Assembly: GCF_001949145.1 (NCBI RefSeq)
Contig: NW_019091420.1
Span: 1,313,334 to 1,377,333 of the forward strand
DNA length: 64,000 bases
Source: Acanthaster planci
Taxonomy: Eukaryota > Echinodermata > Asteroidea > Valvatida > Acanthasteridae
Direction of reading: 5' to 3'
The position numbers and the translations under genes are program-made. Every line of letters begins with the position of its first letter. The stretch's first letter is position 1. Positions 13,601-28,600 of the stretch are shown here, in pieces. The notes under the pieces are model-generated. The model saw only the letters and a list, made by a program, of their open reading frames with translations, was not told the DNA's origin and searched no databases.

Positions 13601-16600
13601 TAAAAACTTGTGGCGCCACTTGGTATATAATTCTTTCACGCGTGTCCATGTACTCTACGCCCATCGATCCCATCTTCCGTCACGCTGATCTGACTAGCGA
13701 AGAGGGTGGAAATAATTTCCCCCCATGAGCAAGTGTGGCTAACTTCATTCCCCGTAAATTAGTACGAAGTACTTTCCCATCTGCTTCTTGCCAAAAGTGT
13801 CAGCGCCAAAAAGGATGGCGCATGATAAGTTGGCATGGTATGTTGTTGAAAATGTCTATGCCAATTATGCATAGCAGTCAAAAGTGTGCTGTAGGACAGT
13901 TTCCTTATAAGAGCAACTGCTTGCTGTTTTGTGCATTAAGCGAAATACCAGTGGACACGTGATGAATACACACGCGAACATTCTACGACGCTGATTCAGT
14001 AGTACCAATGACATTCGTCGTGCCTGACCAAGTACATATCGGGAAATGGCCGCTGCACACGTCAGCTTGACCCAGTTCACAAATCCAAGGCGGATTAGCA
14101 ATAGCAACGGAGGAATTGTAAAGAGATGTGAATTGTGGAAAGTATTGCAGCCAAATTTTCCAGGTGTAGCAGTCTTCAGAGACGCTACAGCCGCATAAAA
14201 ACTACGGTCTTTCACGTGGTCTTTTCAAAGTCTTCTTTGAAGTTAAATGTCTAAGCTGTTGTCCACGCTTTGACAGCCTGCCTCTGCAGGGAATACAGTA
14301 AAAAAAAGCCCTTCGAAATCAAAGAAGGGAACAGAAAAAAATTAAAGTTATAATGGTTGGACGAAATAATCCAACAAAAGGCAATCAGCAGAATAACATC
14401 AAGTTTAAAAACCGCACAGGACGGCTATTTAAAAAACTTGTGCGTATCCTCATCGTAGAAGGATGGTGGTGACGTCGTGCATTGAATGCCCTTTACAATA
14501 ATTCCAAATATGCTAAAAATCGTATGTGCGTGGTTGCTCCGTTTGTGTTTGCTACATAACACTACGGTATAGACTGGTATAACTGGCTTTGCAGGTAGGC
14601 GGGAGCCGCTCATTTTCTGGAGGGGGCACTCAGCGGGTGCGGTCACGGACAAAACACTGACCGTCAGCAGAGTTTTTCCTTCTCCAATATCTGAACGGGG
14701 GTGGGGGCCCATGCCCCCATCCGGTTACGCCACTGACAGTGTGACTACTATAGACCTTAACGCTACACAGGGTGTCCCAGAAAAAAATCAAACCCTGAGG
14801 TAAGGGGTAATATGCCCAACCCATGAGATATGATTATAATGTATGAGGATCTCCGAAAAGTAGAAGCTTTCTAAAGATACCTCATTCACTGGTTTATCCA
14901 AAGTGTTACAACTGAGTTCGGATGCCCCATTTTCAAGAAAATGGTGTTCAGTCATGCATGACAGGAGGGATACCATCAAGGCATCATTAGAAAGAATACT
15001 ACCTTTACTTTTCGGAGATCCTTATACATTTATAATCATATCTTTTGGTTTGGGCATATTAACCCCTTTCCTCAGGGTTTGTTTTTTTTCTGGGACAAAC
15101 TGTAGAGCCGAAATTTGACCCCTGATGGCGCGCTTCCGGAACCCTTGGATAGGAAAAATAACGTGCAAAGATTTAAAAATTTGTAATATTTTTTCGTTCA
15201 GTTACTTCTTAAAAAATCTAACTGAGAAAAAGGGCTTCGGAAAATATTTGCTGGTATATCAATTTATAGAAACTGAAAATCTCCTGACCTAAAAGAGAAT
15301 TTTCCTGCCCAAAACTGACCACCACTACCAAAAATCTAAAACACAAAAACCTAAAATACATGAAGAACAGTTTCAGTTAGAAATTACTCTTCCAAAATTT
15401 ATCGAACATGACCCAACGTTAACTCCCCATAGGAGGACCGCGCGAGGGTTCCGGAAGCTCGCTGCGTGACCTTTTACTTTCAGGCTCTATTCTGGCAGTG
15501 TGCTTATGGCTCACAATACCCCATAATCTACAGCATACACAATATGACTGCAATTTCGATTTTGCATCTTTGATTGGTTGAGTTTTTGCATTTGCGTACT
15601 TTTTTGTATTATTAATTTTAATGTTGTGATTCCTTTATTTAAAGACTTAATTGCGGTCAATCCTTTGTTCCTATTATATTTCACGTACAGAACGACGTTT
15701 ACGTCTGGAGACTTTCTGAAGTAGTGTGATAAATTGTTTTGCCCCAAAAAAGAAAAGAAAGAAATAGACCTATAGGCCTACACTATAACTCTCAGTGCTA
15801 AATGACGCGACAGGTAAACCAACTTTTCAAGTGGATCTAAGACCTTTTGGTACCCTGAATTTAATCAAAATTAATGTATGAAATTTTCTAGCGAGGATGA
15901 CAATAGGCACATAAAATGTAGCTCCAATAGGCACATAAAATGTAGCTCCATATTATGTCCGTCCCGTACGTTAAGAGATTAACATTTTGACAGAATTCAA
16001 TGCCTTTTTTGTTCTTTACAACTCTAGGGTCGTAAAACCGCATATTTATTACATGCATGCGCAGACGTTCTCATCAAATAAAATGCCAGCCGTTAGGTGA
16101 TTGCTTGGCATGAAAAATGTCCCCATAAATGGATAACGTCTTTGAACCCTTTGCTGGGGCTTTGGAAGCGCTGGAACGTGCGACAGTGGCAATTCCCCAG
16201 AGTCCAAGCCAGGCGCGGTATGATCGTACATTATCGGAAAGAGGTTTACATAACGACCGAGGGGGCCTTGTTGCAGCGGTTTTGGGGGTGTCATTTTGAC
16301 ACAAAGCTTGTTATACCAACTCCGCCTGCATCAGCCCAACAAGGTCGTGAAGAAACTCCAGGGGAAATGTTGTACAGCTGTCCTTCATCCCACCATCCTC
16401 CCACCTATCAACACCTAAGGTTGCATCCACAAAGCAGTCTTTACACCTCATCCGAACCCGTCGAACCTACAGCCATTGCGCCTGCCAGTCTTGCAGTCAA
16501 GACCAGCCCCAGTTCCTGGCAATAAAGTCACTCGAACGTGGATTCAGAATCTAACAGAACAGACCCAAGAGAGTGATCGAGTTTTGCTTTCTGAAGTCCT

Positions 16601-19600
16601 TTTTTTTTTTTTTAGAAAGAACGATATCTTGCATATACGATTCCACCCTGCAAATCAGAAATCAAGACCCCTAGCGGATATGCTGGAGTCCACGGTCAAG
16701 TCGCTGCTGAGACCAGACTGAAGTGTAGGTCCGAGACTCACAGGGGCTCAAGCCTATAACATATTGTTGCCGTTACAACCTGAAACTTATACCAACGCGC
16801 GTTTAGTCTACGAATGACCTCTCAGCACAGTTTGTTTGAACACAGCATTAAGGACTTACGATGAAGCTCGGTGTATTCGCACAGCACTGCCATTGGTACG
16901 TCCATAAGGAATACAGTGCCGGCACCGGTTGGTTGACGTCAACAGAAAGGTGATATTTAACATACGCACTTTATGATTACCACACAGGAAGTACATGTAG
17001 TCGTTGATCAAGCTTTAAACTTTGATAGAAATGACAGCAAGAAATTATAATATAAACACGCCGTTTGTCTAAACAGTGTCACTTAAAAACAGGACCTGGG
17101 ACATTGGTGAGTGACAGGTAACCGTTTAGAGCGCAAGACCACACGCGCATGCATTTCTTAATTGGGCACGACGCAGAGGGGCTCGTGACATGCCATTAAA
17201 ATGTGTGGGTAGCTTGATCCACGATCAGGAACTAGACAAAAGCAATAATTCCTGCACGTGTCCACGGTTAGCATTTAAGGGACACCTGAAGTTTTAACTG
17301 TGTACTGTATTGTGACAGGTATAATATTCTTTTCGAAACAGCGGGGATTGAATCGTGATGTCACCCCAAACGGGAGCGAACCCAATGCTGCGGCACGTCA
17401 ACTTGGTGCTCTGGTCGGCAAAAAGTATTGCCATCAGAAAACATTACTGCATGGCCACTCTGTGTTTATGATTTTTTAAGCTTGAGTCGAACCAAAACTC
17501 TACCCAAATCCGACATCATTCCGGATCACTGGAAGCTTGCAGCCCATTTCTGTTTCATTTGATTAAGCTTTGCAATCGGACTATACCTTGACAGCCTGCA
17601 GGCGCATGCACAGGCAGGCAGAGAACATACTGTTACAATAAGTGAGAAAAGTGCCGACAATGGAATTGCGTGAGCGAGATGCAGCACATTACGTTATACA
17701 TGTACTTCTTTGATGTGCGCAGTCACAAGCTAAGACGTTCATATGATCATTTTTACCCCGCTTTTCGGCCAGTCATTATTAAGCCTGTTGGTTAGCAAAT
17801 TGGTCAATTTTACTCAGCAATTTTACTCAGAAATTATCACCTAATCCATCACGTGCCAGTTAATTTTTCCCCTCTTATTAACGCCCATGTTTGTCTGATG
17901 CTCTTGCATTGTTTCCTTTAATATATACTCTGCATATACATTTTCACATAACTCTTTTGATTGTTGTATCAAACAACCGACTCTTGTCACGCTTTTCTAC
18001 ATATTAACGTGCAACCAGGCGGGTCCACACTAAACACACTCAGTCACCGAAACCTGATGTCATTTCTACTCAACTTGGCTTTGAACGCGGCCACATGGTG
18101 AGCTTCATTCCGCTGTTAAACCAGCCGCCTGTCGGCTCAGCACCTTCGGGCGCGATTCACCTCCCGGGCTCACTCCGCGCGAGACCCCGGCCTTGCTTCA
18201 TTTCGCCCATCAAATTTAGCCAAAGCATGCGGGGTGATGAGCAACATTACTGCCGCATAAAAATCCGAAAAGCTGAAGTTTATTAGTCAAGTCGAAGCAG
18301 TCAACATCACCACTGTTCGGGCCTCTGTTACAATATCAATTTGCCGGTTGAGTATTTGTCGTCAATATTTAATGTGCAAATTGAAAGTGGCAGACGCTTT
18401 TATCTCTATGGATCTCACTCATATAATAGAAACATGTGTTTTCTGTTTACCCATACTTGAGGGCATAGTTGTCGCCTGTTCCCACGCAATCCAGAGAAAA
18501 AAAGCTAAAAATTGGATTTTGTTTGGGTATTTTTGAATTCTCCAGTTAAATTGGTCCTCCAATGATATATAATTTGTATTATTTCTCTCCCTATAAATCT
18601 CACAAGAATGGGCTTTAGACCAATAAATCGCATTTTATTTATAAACATTGCTGTTCTGTGCTACTTTGTCAAGAATTCGTGGAAACAGATCACAATTTTT
18701 TTCACTTGGTGTTGAAAAACTATTTTAAAAATCAGCAACTTGCACGGCCCCAGTGTGCATCAGCCTGAAACAAGCAAAGTCGATAATGAACGACTTGCGT
18801 GGTGTACCACAATTGGACGCATCTTTGTCAAAAACACAAGTTAACAACGAACGGACTATAATCACGGGGATTTTCCGAAAGCTACCAACTTTGGGCAGCG
18901 ATATCGCTGGTTATCAAATTATCTGCGCAAAATGTGCTGCGAATCAGCCACCACTTATCCACTACTCGCTTGAATGAACTTGCCCAAGTTTAAACTATAT
19001 GCATGCAGCAAGGCATTAAAATGGTATTAATCAACAATCCGGTCAGCAAGTCCAAATTCAGCAAAACTGTCTCGTGAAAGAGCTCTGTGTATGGCCTTAC
19101 CGACAGTTATCGATTCATTCACCATGTGCCAGTGTGGTGTGAAATCCGCAACCCCTGAAAAAAATCGTCGCTGCGCATGTCTCACGACAAAAAACAAACA
19201 GAACGCGTAGATATTACAGTGTGAAGGTCCGACAGACCGTGGATTTCATGCAGGTTCAAATGGCATGTGACACTGGACATCTGAACAGCTGCACAAATAT
19301 CAGACTGCATAAGTGGGCAGTTACGGATCAAATCGATTTTACGTGTACGTGAATGAAATTGCATTTCTGTTTCGCCATTGCTTCCCAGAGTGCAGCAATC
19401 ATATTGTTTATTTTCCTATTATCTTTAGTTGTTTTTTCAAAAATTGCCGTATGATAATCTAATTTTGCATGCTTTAACAGCAACAGACTTGTCGGCTCGT
19501 TTTCGCAGTGGCAATCTTCGGCTTTGTAATATTTATGAAATTTGGCAAAACAGGTTGTCGATATCATAAGCCCATATCATAGGTCCCAATCAGCTCTGCA

Positions 19601-22600
19601 CTGATGCGCTAAGATTGAGGTTAGACAGAACTACGAAGATGAAAATATGTTTAAGAAGCTTTCTGCGTGTTAAATTTGAATACAATCTGGCGCACTGAGT
19701 TACTTGATTTCAGATAAACATAACAATTCGAATTCCTCAGACTAAAGACTCCGTTACTATACCTCGTGATTAGGGGGCAAGCTTTGGCATAGCCACTGCC
19801 ATCTCTGGAATGGACTGGTTTCGTTTCACCCTTCTTATCTACTGAAACAGCGTTTTGGTGCAAGGCGTCTCTTATGTAACTAGGCAAACTTGCTCCGGAT
19901 CACGAGGTACAGCAAAAGTGTCTTAAGTAAGGAGAATTCAAATTGTTATATTCACGTAAATATAGAAATTTTATTCGAGTTTAACTCAAAAAAGGCTTAT
20001 TATGGACAGCTTTATGCAAGAACTGCGGTCTACGAGAAGCAAAAAGTCTGCAGCTGCCGTAGTTTTCGAGATAATTTGAAGTTGGAAACGGTTTCAAGGG
20101 CCTGTCTCTATTCCTTCGAAATCGGTACTGTGTGATGATCGTAACGATGGAGAGTATTGGTGATGATTTTAGAATTTGTCATTGGCAATGACAGCGGTAA
20201 AGGCACTCGGGAAGAATACGCTTTCATTTGGCAGAGTGGATTGGTTGATAAATAATGATAATTTGCCAGTGTCTGTTGTGTTTTACTTAAACCCAAAAGA
20301 AGTGTCCAACGTACGCGTAGTTTCACTCGTGCTCCAAAGTTTGTGGTTTTTCTCCATCTATCGAGTCAGAGTCTGGGAAAATATGACAGATACCCAACTA
20401 AAACAGTGATCCATTTCGCTAGTTCAGGGGAAAATGTGTATGATCACCATCTTCATGTTGGTTAATTGGAAAGGTGATACGTTGCCACACACAGAGCTGG
20501 TGACACAGTCTTTTGGCTTTCTGGAAGATTAACTCAAAGAAATACCCTGCTGTCTGATGAGTTTGTGCATGCTTGACCGAGCTGCGACTTCTTGATGGGA
20601 CCACTGTCATTTGGTGTGCGTTGGGGAAGGCAATTGACTGTTGATAGCACGATATTCTGCTGTATCACAGATATCGGATGCGTATTAGTGATTTTTGTGA
20701 AACGTTTCGGGAATTATGACGATGGCACTTACAGCAACGATGACAGCGACGTTTGGTAGCGATGACACTAGAGACGATAATAACACCTAGGCCTATGACC
20801 GATATGACGATGACGTCAATTATGATAATTGCTACGGTGATGGCAAAGACATTCCATGACTTGTAAGGCAGTAACATAGACAGCTGCTCGGTGCGTCCAT
20901 TTCCCATTGACGCTCACTTAATACTGCGGGGCTTAGCCAATGGGTTCCAAGCTTAACCAAAGAGGGCGCTATTTTTTTTTAACTACGGAGGCCCTTTGGT
21001 TGGAAATAAACTTCGCTGGTTCACAAACGACTAGGAAATGCACGCGTCAGGGTCGTATCGCTGCCAACAAATTGAACACCCCCGACCAACGCGACTCTTT
21101 TCAACCGATGAGGGGTGCGTCTGCTCGAGGCGGATACTTGCGGACACAGCCTGCTGGCCTGCAGCCCAGATGTTAGTGGACTCTGAGCTCCCTTTCTCTT
21201 CCATCATTACTCTTACCTCTATTTCGCAAAAACAGGAGATGTTGCATAAATCTGTTCCACAAAACACAAAAAGACAAGCGAACTGGAAACCATGTACTAG
21301 AACAAATTGGTGGCGTGATTAAATACGCGCTAGGATGTCAGGTGTTGTTTGGTGAAGCAACATTCACCATTGTCAAAGAGTTCTGTATAAACCCGCATCT
21401 TTTTTTATTTAAAAGAGCAAAGACCAAAGAAAAGCCATTCTGTTTATGTTTAGTATGTAATTACTTCTTCGTTTGGAAAAGGCTTTTCTGCCATTTCCAG
21501 GTTATTTATTTGCCGGCACGCCGTTTTTACAGCGAAAATTGCTCTTCAGAACTACCAGGAACTTTTAGATCACAGGAGGCGGTGAAGTATCCGTTGATAA
21601 TTCGGTCGTGTACTCCACTGGTGGCAATGTTTCATGGGTCTTAATCAACGAAGGCGACTGGATATTACAATGGGCAGGGTTGAACATCAAGTATTGATCG
21701 TTCTCAGACTTTGATGCAATGTCCATCAGAGAATTCTAAAAATTCAATTTCTGTCCAACTCCCAGCTTTCTCAATCTGTTACTGTAGCTAGCGCTGGATC
21801 AAAAAATTACATCTCTTCCTGACTTCAGATAAAAATATGTGGTAAATAAATAAACAAATACCGTGTACACATTGATAAATATATCCTGTTTACAGGAAAA
21901 GCTGTCAAAATAGGGCGGCGTTTGTTTCGATTAGGACTTATGTTCAGTAGGATATTTACTACTCAAGTGGCAGTAAAAATGCAGCATTTTTATATTGAAC
22001 ACTATACTAAAATATCACCCCAAATTAAAAACCCAAACTGCTACATTATTACACTTGGACAAAAGAAATCGAAGCAAAGGACTGGTATCATGAACTAGCC
22101 AGAAACAAACAGACCAATCCACTTCAGATGGAAAATAAATGGCTTGTGTTATTGACCATGCTCTTCAGTTCTGACAATCCACCTGGGAAGCGGGTACCAG
22201 TATTAAGTGAGATTGACAACGAAGCGTCTGTGCCTTTTCTTGCCCAGTGTGGGGGATCAGGGTACACTGCATGACACACTCTCCCTCCGGTGCATCGTTA
22301 ACGGCTTTTAATTCTAAAGGCTGGTTTGCAACGCCGACGCCACGCAAAACGTCAAGACACAGGCAGTAGCAGAACAGACAGTGCGTGACGTTATTCCACC
22401 CCAAAAATACGACAAAATAGGGGTCGAAACTCTGAGAATTTTCGTACAAAGTGCCGTTTTAGGTGACAGTACCACCTCTTGAATCCAAACTGATACTCCA
22501 GTTCGGCGTATTTTGTTTATGGTCACCTATTTTGTTGAGGATTGGGGCTGCATATGTTAGTAAACTGGGGAAAAAAGGACAAAATGAGTGGTACTAAGCG

Positions 22601-25600
22601 AGAGGGATACGAGTTGAGTTGGTATGAACCAACTCACTGCATAGGCACAATTGACGAATGTGTGATTTTAGCGTACACGCCGAACGCGTGCAAGAACCCG
22701 ATTGGAAAACTTAGTACCAGGCTTGAAGAGGGTACTCAGTTACCGAAAGCTCGGCAATCACATATTTCAGAGCACTGATTTGATATTATATTCTTGTCGT
22801 TAGTACCAGGCTGTCTTTCTTTCGCCGGTGAGAGTGCACTTCATTTCAGGGTGGATCATTATGAATACATAGGCTGAGCTCGGGAGGCTTGTTCCCCTAT
22901 GTTCACGAAACGCTCGATTTGTTGTTCGTTAGTCGGCCGCTCAAACGCCGGGAACGTACAACCGGTAATTGCTGGTTGTTGCATGCAACATGGTGGCATC
23001 CATGTGCGTTCTTTCAGAGTAAACTCACTTTCATTTTCCCTCAAATTTGGCTTTAAAAAATTGATACAAATTATCACAAATTTCATATTCTACTTTCATA
23101 TCAACATAGATGACATCAGTTTTTGATAAAGTTTTATTTGCAGTAGTTCTGTTATATTCTCGGGTTCCTAACGACAGAAAAAGTTAACCTCGCTTTCAAT
23201 TCAGTATTGCTGACTTGTGAATAAGGCTCATTCCCGTTTTGTTTTCAGTCCTGTAATTTAATTGATGTAAAACGCGCAGACTAACGCAACATTGCTTGCG
23301 GCGACGCAGATTGAGACTGAATGTGCAGTTCCACGAATCCATTTCTGTTCTATTTCTTTTTTCTCCAACACCTCGCGTAGCTTTTTCTTCTTTCCTTCGC
23401 CAATTTCGTCTCTCGGAGAGCCGCAACGATGTGACACTCCAATTCTTCATTCGTTCCAACGGTGGCCGGAAAGCGTTGGCGCATTAATTTTTTTCCGGCA
23501 CCTTTGTTCTAGCCGCGCTCTGTAAAGTGGCCTGTGTAAAATTGCCTCAGACACTCGCAGGGCAACTAAAAGGTCTGACGCTCCAGGGTTATCAGCTGGC
23601 AATCCGTGCAGACCCTCCCACACATACACCTGATTTTCTACCTGTATTTGGGCGGGAGAATCCGAAATGTTTTCACGCACTGTTGCCATGGAGGCAAATT
23701 GACTCCACGGTCCGTTAAGACGTCCTGAAGGCTTTTAAGTTCTTGGTTGAATCTTGGTATCATGACAGCAACCTCAACGAGCTCAAAGCGTAAATTTGCT
23801 CGGGTTCATCTATATCATTTTCATGGACAGGATCACGTTGGCTTAAGTTTACCAAACAGACATAGCCTGACAGGATTTTCCTTTTTTGCGTTCTAACATG
23901 TAGCATTAAGGCGATTTCACTTCAGCACAATTTCATTTGTTCTGAATTTGTTGTGCAAAAATCGCTCTTCCATTGCTGGGAATTAATGAAAGGTTGATGA
24001 AGGTCTTATATATTTCTGAAGGTGATGCCCGCTTTAAGTTATGTTCTGCGTAGTCAGCTTCTATATAGAATCAAAATGCGGTGACCATGACCAGGAAACA
24101 TAAGACCTACCACGCAAATAATTCCCACTTTAATGTCCCGTAATTTTCTGCCGATATCAATATTGTGTCATTAGTATCAGCTCTGCGAATGATGACAAGC
24201 GCTGTGCTAGTGTCATATGAAATTTAGACCCAAGGGTTTATATTTTCCAGAATAGATGAATGAGTCTTGGTCTCGTAGTTCGTTAGCTGTCACTGTTCTG
24301 TGGACTGTTTGTTGATTATTCGCTTGCAGCCGATGAATCCGTTTATCTCAGCTTAAAATGGACAAATGTCTGAATAACTGATATTTTTCCATCCAAGCAA
24401 CGGTCAAAATAATACCCTGAAAGTTGTCAAACTGAGAGACAACACCACACTCGCTGTTCGTTCACAGCTCAACATTTTGCTCAAAACGCACTCTGTATCG
24501 GGGGCAAAAATGTGAATGGTTGTTCGTACACAGGGACATATTTTCTTTTATGACCGACTGCCTTTGAAGTCGATGTCCAATATGTGGGACGCCTAATGGC
24601 GTAAATGGGCGCCGTGAAATTTACGACAGACCCGCAGGACGGTATTTTTTAAACGTGAATCCGAATATTTTTGTGTCACTAAGAGTGCCAAGGGAAATCA
24701 TTGTAAGCAATAACTACCGAATTCAGCTGATCTCGATGATCCTCCATGGCAGTCATTGGAAATGCTATATTTCTGGTAAAGAGGCTGGTGCTTATCGTTA
24801 AAGAAATGATTCAAAATGATCACTGAGTTGCTGTCCTCGCTATTAGGTAAATTACTTGAGCGTTTCATAATAAAAAATCGAGTATACGCACGAAAGCTCA
24901 GTTGCAACTATATATGGAAAGAACAGTATTTTAATTCTAAAAGGAAAATGGGATGCTCATTATCTGCGTTTTACGAAAATTGGTTGTTGACGCTAAGCTA
25001 GCCGCAGCACTCTCCCCAGTGTAAATCCCAAGTGGTTGCTGTCTATAATATTGAAAGCCGGAAACAGTTCCGAGTAATTCTCGTACCGGGATGCATCCGT
25101 TGTCCCGGGTCGGCCCGGTAATTTCTCCCAGGCAGCGTCCTGGTGGAAACCATCTGACCGCCGATGTGTCTTCATCTCAAGGCAATTTCCGCCACAAAAT
25201 GACACCAGATACTTGTTAATAAAGATAATAACAGCTGAAATGGTGTCCAGCTGGCTTGACTTGCTTCGTGGGCTCTGTGAACCAGCACAGTTGCTTCGGC
25301 AAGCTAACAGATCGGGCGCATCATAATCCGAGCTCTGTGCGCAGTTTGATAAAATAGTACCCGATCTGTGAAAGCAGCACTAACTTTGACTGCCACAATT
25401 TTTAAACAAAAATACTTAGAGATGTTCCAAAAGGCTTACACAATGTAAACCCACACAAGTTTACATTATACCAGCCAAGTGTGGGCATTCCTATGTTTAT
25501 GTGTAAATGAGAGAACTGGGTGAACGTAACCCACCATCCTTGCACCGTGAACATTCTTTTGAAGCCCAATATTTTAACTGTTTCTTCAATAAGCTATTCC

Positions 25601-28600
25601 TATTGCGACGATATCCAAAACCCCAAACTGCCTCGAAAACTGTTTTCCAGAAAGAGAGAAACCTTGTGTGGACCGGGCTTAGTCCACAAAATGTTCGTAC
25701 AACCAGCATTATTTATATGTTTATACAAGGTCGACACACAATAAACCAATTCAGACACCAGCGTTGCCTGTTCCTGCATACCGACCAGCCAGCCTCCTTG
25801 CACTTTTTAAACAATAGAACCTGCCCACGGAATACATCTTGCCAGACGTCTTGAACAGACTTTAACGTCTCTAAAAGAAAACCGTGGCGCACCCTACCTA
25901 TCAGTGTTCTTCCTAAAGTGAGTAGTTTTATGCTCTATTTGCCTCCGGATATTGACGTTCGTACCTTCCACCTTCTTGCTGATTTCTTACCCCCTCGGGA
26001 AATTCAATAGGGAAGGAATCCCCGCCTAGCAATCCTGCCCTTTCGGCGGAGTTATTGCGACAAAGTTTGCTTTTGCTTCCGATGCCCCAAGTTTCCCACT
26101 TTATTGCTTTTTTCTCTCTCTGCCCATAAAGAATTTACTTTAGTTAGTTTGTGCAAGAAAAACCAAGTGGCTGTTTGAATCGCACACACGGAAGGCTTTT
26201 CAAAAACATTCGCGGCAAGTCAGAACTCCCCAGACTCAATTTAAATTATGTAAAATCTTGTTTTGAATTCTAACAGCGCGTTGCAGCCCTGATGTAGAAC
26301 TGTTTCATTACAGCAACGGGTCGCATTTGGTCGACTTAATTACTCCACTGAAGTGAGGTATTTTCTTCACGCGAAGGAGTTCCATCTACGTGATTAATAT
26401 TTTAGCCATCATCACACAGTCTTTTGATAAGTTACCTTCGAAATACATCATAAGACAGCTTTTTTGTATAGAGGAATCACACGTGAGCAATATTCATTAG
26501 GCCTATGTAGAATCCAATTATCAAAATGAATGGGGCCTTCGCCATGTCCTGCAGTTTCAATATAATTTTTCACACATCATTAATGACATTAAAATTTGGC
26601 TATGTATTGTGGAACTGACAAGCATAATTTTGATTTGCAGTTTTTCAGTTAATTCATTATGGCCTACGATCTTAGTGAAATTAAGAGTGCACACAGTCCA
26701 AAGAAGAATAACGAGATTTATATTCATTTGTACTAAAAAGCACTTTAGCTGTCTTATGGTGCCTTCCTAATGGAACGTCAGAAAATAATTACGTAAACCA
26801 CCATGGGCAAACCATTAGGGAGATTAAAATCTTGAAGTCGTTCGAAGGGCAGCCCGAGTGATTTGATCACACACAACGGAAGGCTGTCTCAGAGGGAGCA
26901 AATTTTGGCTAGTCCAAAAAGACCTGGAATTCATCTCAATTAGGTTATTACTTCACTGTCGTCTATACATAAATAGCGGATTTTGTCCAGTTTACAAGAT
27001 GTATTGTTTGCGTTGGGAAGATGTTGATTTTAATAGCGGGTTTTTGCCCTTGCAATGACACATATATACGTATATAACACTGGATGCTCAGAGTTTGTCC
27101 AGGAGCTTGCGAAAAAATTCACAAGGTTATGACTCGGGTGGGACTCGAACCCACGACCTATTGCCATGCAGGTGCTTTATTACCCAATACATGTAGTAAA
27201 CAATCACGGAATTTGATGGTTAAAGTTTCCCGTTATCGACATTTAGCGCCGTTTTCATTCATCTGAGAGCCTTTTAACCTTGAGCAATTAAGAAATGTTT
27301 CACCTTGTGATTCGGGAAAACGAAAATGGGCTGAGTGCGCGCACGCAGTGCTTGGTTACAGTTCGTTCAAACCCCAAATTACGCGTTTCTTTAAAGTTTT
27401 CAGCGAAAGACGCACCTCACGTATCACTGAATGTCACTTCGTGGCGCCAACAAGCATGTATCACTGCTTCTCCTAACCATGCAGTGCTTCGAACATTTTG
27501 TACAAAAAGTTTGGAATAAAATCTTTTGTCAACTTTGAATGGCGGAAGTCGTGCATGCATACCTACGAAAACAACCCGAAAACTTGCCACTAAGCGAAAG
27601 GGCGCCCTTTAGAATTTACAATATTGCAAGTACATCTGCAATGTTTTGCCTTGCTCGTGACTTTGCAAAATTTAATTTGCTATGAATGTGTCCGCTAACA
27701 CCGAGAGTGCTTCGGTTCATCATACAAGATATTATCTTAAACTGGGCGAAGCGCATAAGATGTTGGAATTTCCCGATTCACATTTTTTGCCGAATGATAA
27801 GAGCTATAATCATCATGAGAGAAGCGTAGAAATTAGGTTACTAAAACTCAAGGAAAAACATGACGGGAGAGGTTGACGTCCGCACACGTATCGCATGGGT
27901 TCGTTTAATCCGTTGCATCCTTGAATTCTGAACCCGTCGACGGCCCAGACAGAAATACAATACGGTCGGGGGTGGCTGATGAATCCGACTTTCAAAGACG
28001 CCGTACGATCTGTTTTCTGTCCGGTGTAATTTTACGCACCTTGCTCACACTGTAATGAGCGAGTATCATGTGCCTATACTGCTTCCTTCAAATTATGAAA
28101 ATGACAACCAGGAAGCGGCAGAATTTTTTTAAAGGGTCCTTTCTGATCGGATTTTTTACGAACCCCTGGTTTCATCAAGCTTTGTTGCTCAGAAATCTAC
28201 ATGGATTTGCAAATGTGAGTCTTGGTGTACAGTTTTCATTCTAAGATAGATGTTCTCTAAGGCTGAAGCTGTAGTTTGTCGTTTTCTTGAGTGTGACAGG
28301 TGCTACGGGTGCTGCAATAGTCATCCGATTATAGCATTTACTATATGAACAGTTCGGGGACCAAACCACAGTCTAGCGACGTCCCTAGTTCCAGCTTTCG
28401 TTGCTAGTTCAAGCGGCAATGACGTCATTTTCATCAGGTCACATGATAATGATGTATTTTTCCCGGGCGAGTTTGGGAAAATAACGAGATTTGAAATGCT
28501 GGCAGCCAACACGGCCACTTTTGCCGTTACCGTTGGAGTCTATGGCAAAATTGTTTTCGATCACTATTTTGGAAAATCGCCACGGTAAACATAAAATCTG

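Noticed and set aside
16097-16721. 142- and 81-codon overlapping ORFs, Pro/Ser/Thr-rich
   Set aside because: Could be a mucin-like linker or a retroelement remnant, but there is no splice site in a fitting phase, no motif, and stops interrupt each frame.
20665-20907. Minus-strand ORF with a membrane-like hydrophobic stretch
   Set aside because: Produced by GAT/GAC low-complexity repeat; the Ile/Val run follows from the repeat.
27084-27266. 60-codon ORF containing RVGLEPTT
   Set aside because: This peptide is the translation of a tRNA B-box region, a well-known artefact of SINE copies, with no gene structure.
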